Source of the DNA: Planctomycetota bacterium
GTDB lineage: Bacteria; Planctomycetota; UBA1135; GCA-002686595
NCBI GenBank assembly: GCA_020638875.1
Contig: JACKHS010000003.1
Location: forward strand, 209,486-273,485
Direction: 5' to 3'
DNA: 64,000 nt
Shown: positions 47,143 to 57,406 of the stretch, one piece after another
Numbering within the stretch: the stretch's first letter is position 1
Layout: each line of letters opens with the position of its first letter
Notes under the pieces: generated by a model
The model's database searches: none
The model's input: only the letters and a program-made list of their open reading frames with translations
Told to the model about the DNA's origin: nothing
Translations under genes and position numbers: made by a program

Positions 47143-50100
47143 CTACAGCGTCGCCTTCTTGTGGAGCTGCATGTTCAGCCCCAGGCCCTTGATCTCGTTC
47201 GTGAGCACTTCGAAGGAGACGGGCGTGCCCGGCTCCAGGATGTTCAGGCCCTTGACCATCGACTCGTAGATCTTGGTCCGGCCGTCGACGTCGTCCGACT
47301 TGACGGTGAGCTGCTCCTGCAGGATCGCCGCCGCGCCGTAGGCCTCGAGCGCCCACACCTCCATCTCGCCGAAGCGCTGGCCGCCGAAGCGCGCCTTGCC
47401 ACCCAGCGGTTGCTGGGTGATGAGGCTGTACGGGCCGGTGGCGCGGGCGTGCACCTTCTCGTCGACGAGGTGGTGCAGCTTCAGCATGTACATGATGCCG
47501 ACGGTCACGTCCTGCTCGAACGGCGCGCCGGAGCGGCCGTCGTAGAGTCGGAACTTGCCGGTGTGCGGCAGCCCCGCCTCGACCAGCAGCGCCTCGATCT
47601 CGTTCTCCTTCGCGCCGTCGAACGCCGGCGTGTAGGAGCGAATGCCGAGCTTGCGCGACGCCAGACCGAGGTGCGTCTCGAGGATCTGGCCGACGTTCAT
47701 GCGGCTCGGCACGCCGAGCGGGTTGAGCACGATGTCCATCGGCGTGCCGTCCTCGAGGTACGGCATGTCCTCGATCGGGCAGATGCGCGAGATGACGCCC
47801 TTGTTGCCGTGACGGCCGGCCATCTTGTCGCCGACCTTCAGGTTGCGCTTGGTCGCGACGTAGACCTTGACCATCTCGAGCACGCCCGTGGGCAGCTCGT
47901 CGCCGCGGCTGAGCCGGTTGACGACCTTGTTCTTCTCGGTCTCCTTGTCGTCGATCTTGCTCTGGTACTCGTTGATGAGCTGCAGCGCCTCGTTGCGTCG
48001 GGCCTCGTCGCCGTGGTTCTCGGACGAGGACACGCAGAGCAGGCGCACGCGGCGCAGCTCGTCGAAGGTCGCCGTGTCGTCGACCTCGACCGGCTTGCCG
48101 GTCAGGTCGTCGAGCACCTTGGTGCCGAGCGCCTTCTGGACGGCCTCCAGCATGGCGGCGCTGTAGTGGCCGAGTGCGCGGATGAACTCCTTCTCGGCCT
48201 CGCGGATCACGGTCAGCGCCTTGGCGCGCTCGGCGTCCGTCAGGTTCACGCGGCGCGAGAACTTCTGGGCGTCGATCACGACCCCGCGGCTGCCGGGGGG
48301 CATGGTCAGCGAGGCGTTCTTCACGTCCACGCCGGCCTTGCCGAAGATCGCGTGCAGCAGCTTCTCCTCGGGCGTCAGCTCGCTCTTGGACTTCGGCGCG
48401 ACCTTGCCGACGAGGATGTCGCCCGCGTTGACGAAGGTGCCGATGCGCACGATGCCCGCGTCGTCGAGGTTGGCCAGGGCCTTCTCGCCGACGTTCGGGA
48501 TGTCGCGCGTGAACTCCTCCTTGCCGAGCTTGGTCTCGCGGATCTCGACCTCGTACTCCTCGAGGTGGATCGACGTGAACACGTCGTCACGCACCAGGCG
48601 CTCCGACACGAGGATCGCGTCCTCGTAGTTGAAGCCGTCCCAGGTCATGAAGGCCACCAGCAGGTTCTTGCCGAGGGCCAGCTCGCCGTCCTTGGTGGAG
48701 GCGCCGTCGGCCAGCAACTGGCCGGCGACGACCTCGTCGCCCTCGGCGACGACCGGGCGGTGGTTCTGGGTCGTGCGGTCGTTCAGGCCGCGGAACTTGG
48801 TGAGCTCGTAGGTGTCGTCCCCCACCAGGATGGTCGAGGCGTCGACGTACTCGACCGTGCCGCCGCGCGTGGCGTACACCGGCATCGAGGAGTTGCGCGC
48901 GACGACCTTCTCCATGCCCGTGCCCACCGTCGGCGGCTCGGGGATCAGGAGCGGGACCGCCTGACGCTGCATGTTCGAGCCCATCAGCGCGCGGTTCGCG
49001 TCGTCGTGCTCGAGGAACGGGATCAGCGCGGCGGAGACGCCGATGATCTGCGCCGGCGAGACGTCGACCAGGTCGACCTCGGTCGGCGGCACCTCGACGT
49101 TGTCGCCGTCCTTGCGCGCGAGCACGCGCTCGGACACGAGGTTCATCTTGTCGTCGATCTCGACGTCGGCCGGCGCGATGACCTGACCGGTCTCCTCGTC
49201 GGCGCGCAGGTACACGACCTCGTCGCTGAGCTTGCCCTTCTTGACCTTGCGGTAGGGCGTCGTCAGGAAGCCGTAGTCGTCCAGGCCGGAGTACAGCGCG
49301 AGGCTCGAGATCAGACCGATGTTGGAGCCCTCGGGCGTCTCGATCGGGCACAGGCGGCCGTAGTGCGACAGGTGCACGTCGCGCACGTCGAAGCCGGCGC
49401 GCTTGCGGTTGAGGCCGCCGGGGCCCAGCGCCGAGAGGCGCCGCTCGTGCGCGAGCTGGCTCAGCGGGTTGGCCTGGTCGACGACCTGCGACAGCTCGCT
49501 GCGGCCGAAGAAGTACTCGACCGCGCTCGAGAACGTCTTGGAGTTGATCAGCGTCCGCGGGGACACCGTCTCCGGGTTCTCGAGGTTCATGCGCTCCTGA
49601 GCGGTGCGGCGCAGCTTGAGCAGACCCTTGCGGAACTCCTCGCCCGCCAGCTCGGCGATCGAGCGCACGCGGCGGTTGCCCAGGTTGTCGATGTCGTCGA
49701 TCGTGCCGTCGCCGGCGCGCAGCGACATGAGGTACTTCACCGAGTTGATGATGTCCTCGGGCTGCAGCACCTGCGTGGTCTCGGGGATGTCCTGGTCGAA
49801 CTTCCGGTTGAGGCGGAAGCGGCCGACCTGACCGAGGCGGTAGCGCTGCTCGTCGAAGAACTTCTCGTGGAAGAGCTCGCGCGCCTTCTCGAGCTGCACC
49901 GGGTTGCCCGGACGCAGGCGGCTGTAGATCTTCAGCAGCGCCTCCTCGTAGCTCTTCGTGGGGTCCTCGCGCATCGAGTTCACGATGAGCATGTCGAGGG
50001 ACTCCACGTCGCCGTCGAGGATCTCGACCTCGGCCAGCCCGCTCGCCGCGATCTCCTGGGCCACGGCCTCGGAGATGATCTCGCCCGACGGCACGAGCAC

Positions 50101-50859
50101 CTCGCCGGTCTTCAGCACGACCACGTCCCCGACGGTGATCTTGTCGGTGATGGCCTTCGCGAAGGCGTTCTCGGTCTTGCTCGGCGTCTTCTTGACGACC
50201 TTCGTCTTGTAGAAGGTGCGCAGGATGTCGCGGTCCGAGCCGAGCTTCTCGTCGAGCGCGCGCAGCAGCGTGATCGCGGAGAACTTGCCGGACTGGTCGA
50301 TGCGGACCGTCAGCAGGTCCTTCTTCGTGACGTTGAGCTCCACCCACGAACCGCGCTCGGGGATGATCCAGCACGAGTGCAGGCGTCGGGTGTCCCCCGC
50401 GCTGGCCTGGTCGTAGCTGAAGTCGACGCCCGGCGAACGGTGGAGCTGGCTGACGATGACGCGCTCCGAGCCGTTGATGATGAACTCGCCGCCCCCGATC
50501 ATGATCGGGATCTCGCCGAGGTAGACCTCCTCCTCGATCGGCTCGGGCTTGATCAGGCGCAGCCGGACCTTGAACGGGTAGCCGTAGGTCAGGCGCAGCT
50601 TGCGGCACTCGTCGATCGTGTACCGCGGGCGGCCGAGCTCGTAGCCCACGTACTCGAGGCACATGGTCTTGTCGTACGAGTAGATCGGGAAGATCTCCTG
50701 CAGCAGGCGCTGCAGCCCGAGGGACTCGCGGTTGGCCTGGGGGACGTCCTTGGCCAGGAAGGCGTGCCACGCCTTGGTCTGGATCTCGACCAGGTTGGGC
50801 AGGTCGACGATCGAGGGGTAGCGGCCGAACGTCTTGACGGGAAGAGTGGACTCAGTCAT
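47143..50859 (-). CDS. rpoB: RNA polymerase beta subunit
   Basis: 1238 aa from ATG 50859; a GTG three codons earlier is possible. The rifampicin pocket reads SELSQVVDQANPLSQLAHER, then RRLSALGPGGL, with the Asp, His and Ser of the sensitive type kept. CPIETPEGSNIGLI, the KxGDKMAGRHGNKGV motif and GGKARFGGQRFGEMEVWALE are diagnostic. 540 nt separate it from rplL, so it may have extra control. Confidence 0.98.
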   Translation of the reverse strand: MTESTLPVKTFGRYPSIVDLPNLVEIQTKAWHAFLAKDVPQANRESLGLQRLLQEIFPIYSYDKTMCLEYVGYELGRPRYTIDECRKLRLTYGYPFKVRLRLIKPEPIEEEVYLGEIPIMIGGGEFIINGSERVIVSQLHRSPGVDFSYDQASAGDTRRLHSCWIIPERGSWVELNVTKKDLLTVRIDQSGKFSAITLLRALDEKLGSDRDILRTFYKTKVVKKTPSKTENAFAKAITDKITVGDVVVLKTGEVLVPSGEIISEAVAQEIAASGLAEVEILDGDVESLDMLIVNSMREDPTKSYEEALLKIYSRLRPGNPVQLEKARELFHEKFFDEQRYRLGQVGRFRLNRKFDQDIPETTQVLQPEDIINSVKYLMSLRAGDGTIDDIDNLGNRRVRSIAELAGEEFRKGLLKLRRTAQERMNLENPETVSPRTLINSKTFSSAVEYFFGRSELSQVVDQANPLSQLAHERRLSALGPGGLNRKRAGFDVRDVHLSHYGRLCPIETPEGSNIGLISSLALYSGLDDYGFLTTPYRKVKKGKLSDEVVYLRADEETGQVIAPADVEIDDKMNLVSERVLARKDGDNVEVPPTEVDLVDVSPAQIIGVSAALIPFLEHDDANRALMGSNMQRQAVPLLIPEPPTVGTGMEKVVARNSSMPVYATRGGTVEYVDASTILVGDDTYELTKFRGLNDRTTQNHRPVVAEGDEVVAGQLLADGASTKDGELALGKNLLVAFMTWDGFNYEDAILVSERLVRDDVFTSIHLEEYEVEIRETKLGKEEFTRDIPNVGEKALANLDDAGIVRIGTFVNAGDILVGKVAPKSKSELTPEEKLLHAIFGKAGVDVKNASLTMPPGSRGVVIDAQKFSRRVNLTDAERAKALTVIREAEKEFIRALGHYSAAMLEAVQKALGTKVLDDLTGKPVEVDDTATFDELRRVRLLCVSSSENHGDEARRNEALQLINEYQSKIDDKETEKNKVVNRLSRGDELPTGVLEMVKVYVATKRNLKVGDKMAGRHGNKGVISRICPIEDMPYLEDGTPMDIVLNPLGVPSRMNVGQILETHLGLASRKLGIRSYTPAFDGAKENEIEALLVEAGLPHTGKFRLYDGRSGAPFEQDVTVGIMYMLKLHHLVDEKVHARATGPYSLITQQPLGGKARFGGQRFGEMEVWALEAYGAAAILQEQLTVKSDDVDGRTKIYESMVKGLNILEPGTPVSFEVLTNEIKGLGLNMQLHKKATL

Positions 50860-51398
50860 GGACACCACTTGCCAACTGGGCCGGATCGCGCAACGCGGGT
50901 GATCCCGGCCACCAGGAATGGAAGGGGAAGCGCTCGGGGTGGAGCCAGGCGAGGCGCGGGGCTCGGGCGGGGTTCGCTGCGGCGCGCGGGACGCGAACGA
51001 ACACCAGGCTCGCCCGGATGCCTGGAATCAGCCCTGAACGTAACAGTTCCGACGGTTCGATTCACCCCCCGTCCCAGTTTCTGGAACGGACGGCGGTGCA
51101 ACGCCCGCGGCCCCGGAGATCCGGGAGCGGGGCGTGACGGCGCACAACGGCGCGAGTCCACCTCGCAGCGAAGCAACGAGAACCCCCGCGAGGAGCGGCG
51201 CGCCGCTCCCCGTCGGGGTTCGTTGGCTCCGGTCGATCGACAATCGCTCGTTGACGGCGGCTGGCGGGGTTCGACGGTTCGAGCTCGTGCGACGGTGCTC
51301 CGGCCCCCGCCGGCGTCCCGAGGCGGGACGCGAAGACGGGGACGGGGTCGGGGCGGCCCCCAGGGAGCGCCCGGACCCCGACCGGGGCACAGCCGGAC
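50860..51398. promoter_or_regulatory. 539-nt rplL-rpoB intergenic region with hairpins
   Basis: No gene is supported. Clear structures: gcgtcccg/cgggacgc at 51313-51331 (8 bp, 3-nt loop), about 70 nt after the rplL stop, and the 18-nt palindrome ggagcggcgcgccgctcc at 51192-51209. In many bacteria this gap holds an attenuator and RNase III site that set the rpoBC:rplJL ratio; the position fits, the sequence does not prove it. No convincing -35/-10 pair seen. Confidence 0.45.
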
Positions 51399-51800
51399 CT
51401 AGGCGATCTCGATCGTGGCGCCGGCGCCTTCGAGCTGCGTCTTGAGCTCCTCGGCCTCTTCCTTGGAGCAGCCTTCCTTGATCGGCTTCGGGCAGTTGTC
51501 GACGACGTCCTTGGCTTCTTTCAGGCCCAGGCCGGTGATGGCGCGGACCTCTTTGATGACCTGGATCTTCTTGTCGCCGGCCGACTTCAGGATGACGTCG
51601 AACGAGGTCTTCTCCTCGGCGGCGTCGGCACCGCCGCCGGCGGCGACGGCCGCCACGGCCACGGGAGCAGCGGCGCTCACGCCCCACTTCTCCTCCAGGT
51701 AGGACACGAGCTTGGAAGCCTGCAGCAGGGTCAGGCCGTCCAGTTGATCAGCGATGGTTTGCAGCGCGGGTTCGAGCGCGACGGTTGCCTCTTCGGACAT
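51399..51800 (-). CDS. rplL: 50S ribosomal protein L7/L12
   Basis: 133 aa. N-terminal dimer helices (LQTIADQLDGLTLLQASKLV), an Ala/Gly-rich hinge (AAVAAGGGADAA) and the C-terminal domain with KIQVIKEVRAITGLGLKEAK that recruits GTPase factors. GGAG lies 9 nt before the ATG. Confidence 0.97.
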   Translation of the reverse strand: MSEEATVALEPALQTIADQLDGLTLLQASKLVSYLEEKWGVSAAAPVAVAAVAAGGGADAAEEKTSFDVILKSAGDKKIQVIKEVRAITGLGLKEAKDVVDNCPKPIKEGCSKEEAEELKTQLEGAGATIEIA

Positions 51801-51904
51801 GGGATTGGCTCCTGGGGGAGTGACGGAAGGGTATCAGTATGGAGGACGGACGGTTCGTGTGCGGCCGGACCCCCCGGGACGCGCCCGGGGAGGAAGGGGC
51901 CGGC

Positions 51905-52432
51905 CTACTCCGCCCCTCCTTTGTCGACGTGGGCTTGGAGGACCCGGGCGAGACCGCCCGGGACGGCGTGGATCGTCCCGACGAGCATGCGCGCGGGGCC
52001 GCTGATGCAGCCGAGGATCTTGGCGCGCAGCGTGTCGCGGTCGGGGACGTTGGCGAGTTGGTTCGCGTCGGCGGCGCCGAGCACGTTGCTCTCGAGCATG
52101 CCGCCCTGGATCGTGACCTTGCCGGCCTTCTTCAGCGCCGGGTCGGTCAGGATCTTGGCCGCGTTGATCGCCGCTTCGGCGTCGCCGTAGGCGACCGCGG
52201 TGTTGCCCTTCAGGGCTTCCTTCGGGAAGTCGAAGCCCTTCTCGGCCAGCACACGGCGGGCGAGCTTGTTCTGGACCATGCGGAAGGACACGCCCTTGGC
52301 GGCGAGGTCCCCGCGGATCTTCTCGCTCTCCTCGACGGTCAGACCGCCGAAGGAGATGAGCAGCAGGCCGTCGATGCCCTCGAACTCGGTCGAGAGTTCC
52401 TTGCAGACGAGCTGATTGACCAGGTTCGGCAC
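51905..52432 (-). CDS. rplJ: 50S ribosomal protein L10
   Basis: 175 aa from a GTG start (MPNLVNQLVCKELSTEF), 3 nt after the rplA stop. EESEKIRGDLAAKGVSFRMV and ALKGNTAVAYGDAEAAINAA match the RNA-binding half; the C-terminal helix that carries L7/L12 dimers follows (MLVGTIHAVPGGLARVLQAH). L10 usually represses its own operon. Confidence 0.95.
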   Translation of the reverse strand: MPNLVNQLVCKELSTEFEGIDGLLLISFGGLTVEESEKIRGDLAAKGVSFRMVQNKLARRVLAEKGFDFPKEALKGNTAVAYGDAEAAINAAKILTDPALKKAGKVTIQGGMLESNVLGAADANQLANVPDRDTLRAKILGCISGPARMLVGTIHAVPGGLARVLQAHVDKGGAE

Positions 52433-52435
52433 GAC

Positions 52436-53122
52436 TCAGCCTCCGTAGTTGATCCAGACCCCCGGCCCCATCGTGGTGGAGATGGAGATCTTCTGGAAGA
52501 AGTTGCCCTTGACCGCGGGGGGACGCATGCCGGTCAGGTGGTTCAGGAAGGTCGCGAGGTTCTCGGCCAGAGCCTCGGTGGAGAACGAACGCTTGCCCAC
52601 CGCGGCGTGCACGTTGCCGCCGGAGTCGGTGCGGAACTCGACCTTGCCGGCCTTGAACTCCGACACGGCGGTGGCGACGTCGGGCGTCACCGTGCCCGAC
52701 TTCGGGCTCGGCATCTTGCCCTGCGGGCCGAGGACCTTACCCAGGCGACCGACGTGCTTCATCATGTCGGGGCTGGTGATCACGACGTCGAAGTCGGTCC
52801 AGCCGCCGGCGATCTTGTCGGCGAGTTCGGCAGCACCGACCTCGTCCGCGCCCGCGGCCTTCGCAGCGTCGGCCTTGTCGCCCTCGGCGAAGACCACGAC
52901 GCGCACGGTCTTGCCCAGGCCGTTCGGCAGCGACACCGCGCCACGCACGAGCTGGTCGGTCTTGCGCGGGTCGATGCCCAGGCGCACGACGACTTCGAAG
53001 CTCTCGTCGAACTTCGGCGCGGGCAGCCCCTTGAGCAGGTCGATGGCCTCGCTGAGTTCGTAGGTGCGGTTGCGATCCACTTGGGCCGCGGCCTTCGCGT
53101 ATCTCTTGCTGTGGGTCACCAT
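52436..53122 (-). CDS. rplA: 50S ribosomal protein L1
   Basis: 228 aa from ATG 53122. RYAKAAAQVDRNRTYELSEA, FDESFEVVVRLGIDPRKTDQ, VLGPQGKMPSPKSGTVTPDV and the end TTMGPGVWINYGG are classic. L1 forms the mobile stalk that moves E-site tRNA and in E. coli represses rplKA. Confidence 0.97.
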   Translation of the reverse strand: MVTHSKRYAKAAAQVDRNRTYELSEAIDLLKGLPAPKFDESFEVVVRLGIDPRKTDQLVRGAVSLPNGLGKTVRVVVFAEGDKADAAKAAGADEVGAAELADKIAGGWTDFDVVITSPDMMKHVGRLGKVLGPQGKMPSPKSGTVTPDVATAVSEFKAGKVEFRTDSGGNVHAAVGKRSFSTEALAENLATFLNHLTGMRPPAVKGNFFQKISISTTMGPGVWINYGG

Positions 53123-53126
53123 GGGA

Positions 53127-53552
53127 TCAGTCCTCCACCTGGATGCCCATCGAGCGCGCCGTGCCCGCGATGATGCGGCAGGCGTGATCGAGATCGCGGG
53201 CGTTGAGGTCGTTCTCCTTGATCTTCGCGATCTCCTCGAGGTCGGAGCGCTTGACCTTGGCGACGATCTCCGTGCCGACCCAGCTCGCACCCTTGTCGAT
53301 GCCGGCGGCCTTCTTCAGCAGGATCGCGGCCGGCGGCGACTTGAGGATGAACTCGAACGTGCGGTCCTTGTAGACGGTGATCTCGACGGGGAGGATCATC
53401 CCCATCTGGTCGCGCGTGCGGTCGTTGAACTGCTTGACGAACTCGGCGATGTTCACGCCGTGCGCGCCGAGGGCGGGACCCACCGGCGGCGCCGGAGTGG
53501 CCTGCCCCGCGGGGCACTGCAGTTTGATCTTGCCAGTGACTTCTTTTGCCAC
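53127..53552 (-). CDS. rplK: 50S ribosomal protein L11
   Basis: 141 aa from a GTG directly after the nusG TAA (TAAGGTG); GGAGG is 9 nt upstream inside nusG. KLQCPAGQATPAPPVGPALG, EFVKQFNDRTRDQMGMILPV and ACRIIAGTARSMGIQVED are diagnostic. L11 forms the GTPase-associated centre and senses stringent conditions with RelA. Confidence 0.97.
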   Translation of the reverse strand: MAKEVTGKIKLQCPAGQATPAPPVGPALGAHGVNIAEFVKQFNDRTRDQMGMILPVEITVYKDRTFEFILKSPPAAILLKKAAGIDKGASWVGTEIVAKVKRSDLEEIAKIKENDLNARDLDHACRIIAGTARSMGIQVED

Positions 53553-53553
53553 C

Positions 53554-54105
53554 TTAGACGGCCTCCACTTCCCAATACTCGAGTTCGACGGGGGTCGGAC
53601 GGCCGAAGATGGTCACGATGACCTTCACCGTCCCGCGATCCGGGTTCACTTCGTCGACGGCTCCATCGAAGCCGTCGAAGGCACCCGACTTGATCTTGAC
53701 GAGGTCGCCCTTGTTCAGGCCGATGCTGACCTGCGGGCGCGCCTCCGAGTCGGACATGCGCGCGAGGATGCCGGCCACTTCCTGCTCCGTGAGCGAGGTG
53801 GCGTCACCCCCGCTCCCGAGGAACTCCCGCAGCCCGTCCACGGCGCGCAGAGTCGTGCGCACGCTCTGGGTGCGCTCGTCCTCGGGATCGTCGATGTCGG
53901 CCTGCACCATGAGGTAGCCCGGGTAGAGCTTCTGGTTCACGGTGCGCTTCTTGCCGTTCTTGAGGTCGGTCACGCGCTCGAAGGGCACCAGCACCTGCGG
54001 GACGACGTCCTGCAGGTCGGCGATCTTGAGTCGCGTCACCGCGTTGCGGGCGATGCTGTCCTCGCGCCCGGACTGACAGCGGATGAAGTACCAGCGCAGT
54101 GCCAT
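53554..54105 (-). CDS. nusG: Transcription termination/antitermination factor NusG
   Basis: 183 aa from ATG 54105. The NGN domain opens with RWYFIRCQSGREDSIARNAV; KLYPGYLMVQADID follows; the KOW domain is GDLVKIKSGAFDGFDGAVDE. NusG links RNA polymerase to Rho or to the ribosome via S10. Confidence 0.96.
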   Translation of the reverse strand: MALRWYFIRCQSGREDSIARNAVTRLKIADLQDVVPQVLVPFERVTDLKNGKKRTVNQKLYPGYLMVQADIDDPEDERTQSVRTTLRAVDGLREFLGSGGDATSLTEQEVAGILARMSDSEARPQVSIGLNKGDLVKIKSGAFDGFDGAVDEVNPDRGTVKVIVTIFGRPTPVELEYWEVEAV

Positions 54106-54119
54106 GGTCCCGCCACCGC

Positions 54120-54566
54120 TCAGGCGGTGCCTCCGGTCAGGATGAGGCGCGCGTAGTAGCCCAGCAGGGCGTCGGCGCCGGCGAGGATGCCCATCAGCAC
54201 GAGCACGGTCACGATGACCACCATCGACGACTGCATCGCCTCGTCGAGCGACGGCCAGGTGACCTTGCGCAGCTCGCTCTCGGTGTCGATCAGCGCGTCG
54301 GCGATCTTCGGCGACTCGGCCCAGCGGTAGAGCAGGATCATCGCGCCGACGAAGACGACGAACGCGATCAGGAACGCGCCGGTGATCTCCACCCCCACGA
54401 CCGGGATGCGCGCACCTTCCCAGAGCATCACCCCGAGGGAGTCCTTGAAGGTCGCCCGCCCGGCCAGCTCGGCGCGCAGCGTGACGCAGCCGTAGAAGAT
54501 GAGGACGGCCAGCGTCCAGAAGGCGGCCATGCGCGCCATCCGTCCCTGTTCTTGCTTGTAGGCCAT
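54120..54566 (-). CDS. secE: Preprotein translocase subunit SecE (three-span form)
   Basis: 148 aa from ATG 54566 (MAYKQEQGRMARM). Hydrophobic spans lie at about 13-30, 58-80 and 115-140; the conserved part is the cytoplasmic amphipathic helix SELRKVTWPSLDEAMQSSMV before the last span. Most bacterial SecE are about 60 aa with one span; this one has two extra spans in front, like E. coli. rpmG-secE-nusG order is standard. Confidence 0.93.
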   Translation of the reverse strand: MAYKQEQGRMARMAAFWTLAVLIFYGCVTLRAELAGRATFKDSLGVMLWEGARIPVVGVEITGAFLIAFVVFVGAMILLYRWAESPKIADALIDTESELRKVTWPSLDEAMQSSMVVIVTVLVLMGILAGADALLGYYARLILTGGTA

Positions 54567-54667
54567 GTTCGAGTCCTCGGGTGGGTTCGGGGGGGCGGCG
54601 GCCACAGCGGGCCGCCAAGTCTTCGCTTCACGGGCGCCCTCGCGGGCGCCGCACGCTCACGCACGCG

Positions 54668-54826
54668 CTAGAGCTTCTTCTCCTTGTGCGACGTGTGCTT
54701 GCGGCAGAAGCGGCAGTACTTGTTCTTCTCGAGCTTGTAGCCCGCCTTCAGACGCTTGTGCGTCGTGTAGTTGCGGTTCTTGCACTCGGTGCACTCGAGA
54801 AAGACGTAGCGTTCCTTGATCTTCAT
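54668..54826 (-). CDS. rpmG: 50S ribosomal protein L33 (zinc form)
   Basis: 52 aa, ATG 54826 to TAG 54668. The reading is MKIKERYVFLECTECKNRNY..., with zinc ligands Cys12, 15, 38 and 41 and a KKL end. It precedes secE, as in many bacteria. Confidence 0.96.
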   Translation of the reverse strand: MKIKERYVFLECTECKNRNYTTHKRLKAGYKLEKNKYCRFCRKHTSHKEKKL

Positions 54827-54951
54827 GCTCGCTGGCTGAGCTCGACGCTCGCTGAGTCATCGCCTCGTTCGAGGCATCCGTGGTCGGCCCGGAGATGGGC
54901 CCGCCGGAGGAGGCACCGGCCCCCTCCGACGGCTTGGGTGGATCGAGCGTC

Positions 54952-56160
<1,209 letters not shown>

Positions 56161-56374
56161 GTGCTTAGCGCTGGTTCGGTATCGGTGGGCAGGGCCCGGT
56201 GAGTGAGAGGTCCGGCGCCTGGGCGGTGCCGGGGTACTTCGAGTCGATCTGGATTCTGAGGAGAAGCTGCGGTCGCGGGCGAGCCCGCGCGCGATCCGCG
56301 GCACCCGCGCAGCGCAGCGCAGCGACCGTCCGGCGAAGGAGGCGCGCGCGACAGAACGTCGGGCGTCGCGAGTG

Positions 56375-56449
<75 letters not shown>

Positions 56450-56510
56450 GTTCGCCGTGCGAGCACGGCGCGTTCGCGTCCTGGACGACGGGGACCGCGC
56501 GCGGCGCGGG

Positions 56511-56584
56511 TGGAGCGGGCGATGGGAATCGAACCCACGTGTGCAGCTTGGAAGGCTGCCGTTCTACCATTGAACTACGCCCGC
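56511..56584 (-). tRNA. tRNA-Gly (anticodon TCC), with encoded CCA
   Basis: 74 nt. Acceptor GCGGGCG/CGCCCGC, anticodon loop CTTCCAA (TCC) on GCAGC/GCTGC, T-arm GTGGG TTCGATT CCCAT, discriminator T. Third tRNA, as glyT in E. coli. Confidence 0.97.
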
Positions 56585-56751
56585 CAGGACTGCCCGCCAG
56601 GACTGCCCGCGGGAAGCGTTCGCTCGCGCGCGTCGCGGGTGCACCTGCGTGATCACCGCGGAGCGGCGCACGAGGGATCGGCAGGAGACTCCCCCGCGCG
56701 CTCGGCGTCGGGGGCACGTGGGCCGGACTCTCACCCGCGGCGGGCGGAGGG

Positions 56752-56836
56752 TGGTGGGGAGAGCAGGATTCGAACCTGCGAAGGCTGTGCCATCAGATTT
56801 ACAGTCTGACCTCGTTGGCCGCTTGAGTATCTCCCC
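56752..56836 (-). tRNA. tRNA-Tyr (anticodon GTA), with encoded CCA
   Basis: 85 nt, class II with a long variable arm. Acceptor GGGGAGA/TCTCCCC, anticodon loop CTGTAAA (GTA) on TCAGA/TCTGA, T-arm GCAGG TTCGAAT CCTGC, discriminator A. Second tRNA, as tyrU in E. coli. Confidence 0.97.
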
Positions 56837-57124
56837 GCCGGTGGCGCGGCACCCCGGCGCGAGCCCGAAGGCCCTCGCGGAGTTCGCCGGCGCGTTCGCG
56901 CGGCGGTGGTGTCGACGCCCTCGCGCGCGGCGTCGCGCGGCGAGAGCGGAGCGCACCGCCTGACGGTGACCTCACGTCTCGAGATGTCCCGGTGCCAGCG
57001 CCGGAGATCGCGCCCGGGCGCGCGCGGCGCCGCGGGGCCCTCCGGCTCCCGTGTCATCCAGATGTTCTCGTTGCCATGGAGCTGTCCCCCGCCGGCGAAC
57101 CGGCGGAGCCCCCGTCCGTGGCGT

Positions 57125-57200
57125 TGGAGCCAGCGGTGGGACTCGAACCCGCGACCACCTGATTACAAATCAGGAGCTCTACCAACTGAGCTACGCTGGC
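57125..57200 (-). tRNA. tRNA-Thr (anticodon TGT), with encoded CCA
   Basis: 76 nt. Acceptor GCCAGCG/CGCTGGC, anticodon loop TTTGTAA (TGT) on CCTGA/TCAGG, T-arm GCGGG TTCGAGT CCCAC, discriminator T. First tRNA of the operon, as thrU in E. coli. The spacer to tRNA-Tyr is the longest of the cluster (288 nt) and shows no gene. Confidence 0.97.
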
Positions 57201-57290
57201 GAGCGAACCCGCCCCGAAGCCCTCGGGAGACCCGGCTACCCTGCGGGCAGCAGACCGCCCGGGCACCCCGGTCGAGGATGGGAGCGCGGT

Positions 57291-57318
57291 AGGATACGGA
57301 CGCGCCTCCCCCGGTCAA
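57291..57318 (-). promoter_or_regulatory. Promoter of the tRNA-tuf operon (TTGACC-N16-TATCCT)
   Basis: On the minus strand TTGACC (57313-57318) and TATCCT (57291-57296) are 16 nt apart. Transcription would start near 57284, about 85 nt before the first tRNA. GC-rich bases follow the -10, as expected for a stable-RNA discriminator. Best promoter seen in the window. Confidence 0.65.
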
Positions 57319-57336
57319 GGCTCCAGCCGCCAAACC

Positions 57337-57356
57337 CGCCGGCTTTTTTGCCGGCG
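57337..57356. terminator. Hairpin after the DUF3299 gene (cgccggc-TTTTTT-gccggcg)
   Basis: Seven-bp perfect stem with six T (plus strand) in the loop, about 50 nt past the DUF3299 stop and just before the tRNA promoter. The T-run is in the loop, not after the stem, so it is not a textbook terminator. Confidence 0.4.
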
Positions 57357-57406
57357 CGCGCCCGCGGGGCCCCGGCGGCGGCCCTCGCGCGTCGACGGCG
57401 GCGGGC

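Noticed and set aside
49400..49520. Rifampicin-resistance residues in RpoB
   Set aside because: The key Asp, His and Ser of the pocket are of the sensitive type.
54827..54951. tRNA-Trp between tuf and rpmG/secE, as in many bacteria
   Set aside because: No tRNA-like cloverleaf is found; only a small gcctcg/cgaggc hairpin.
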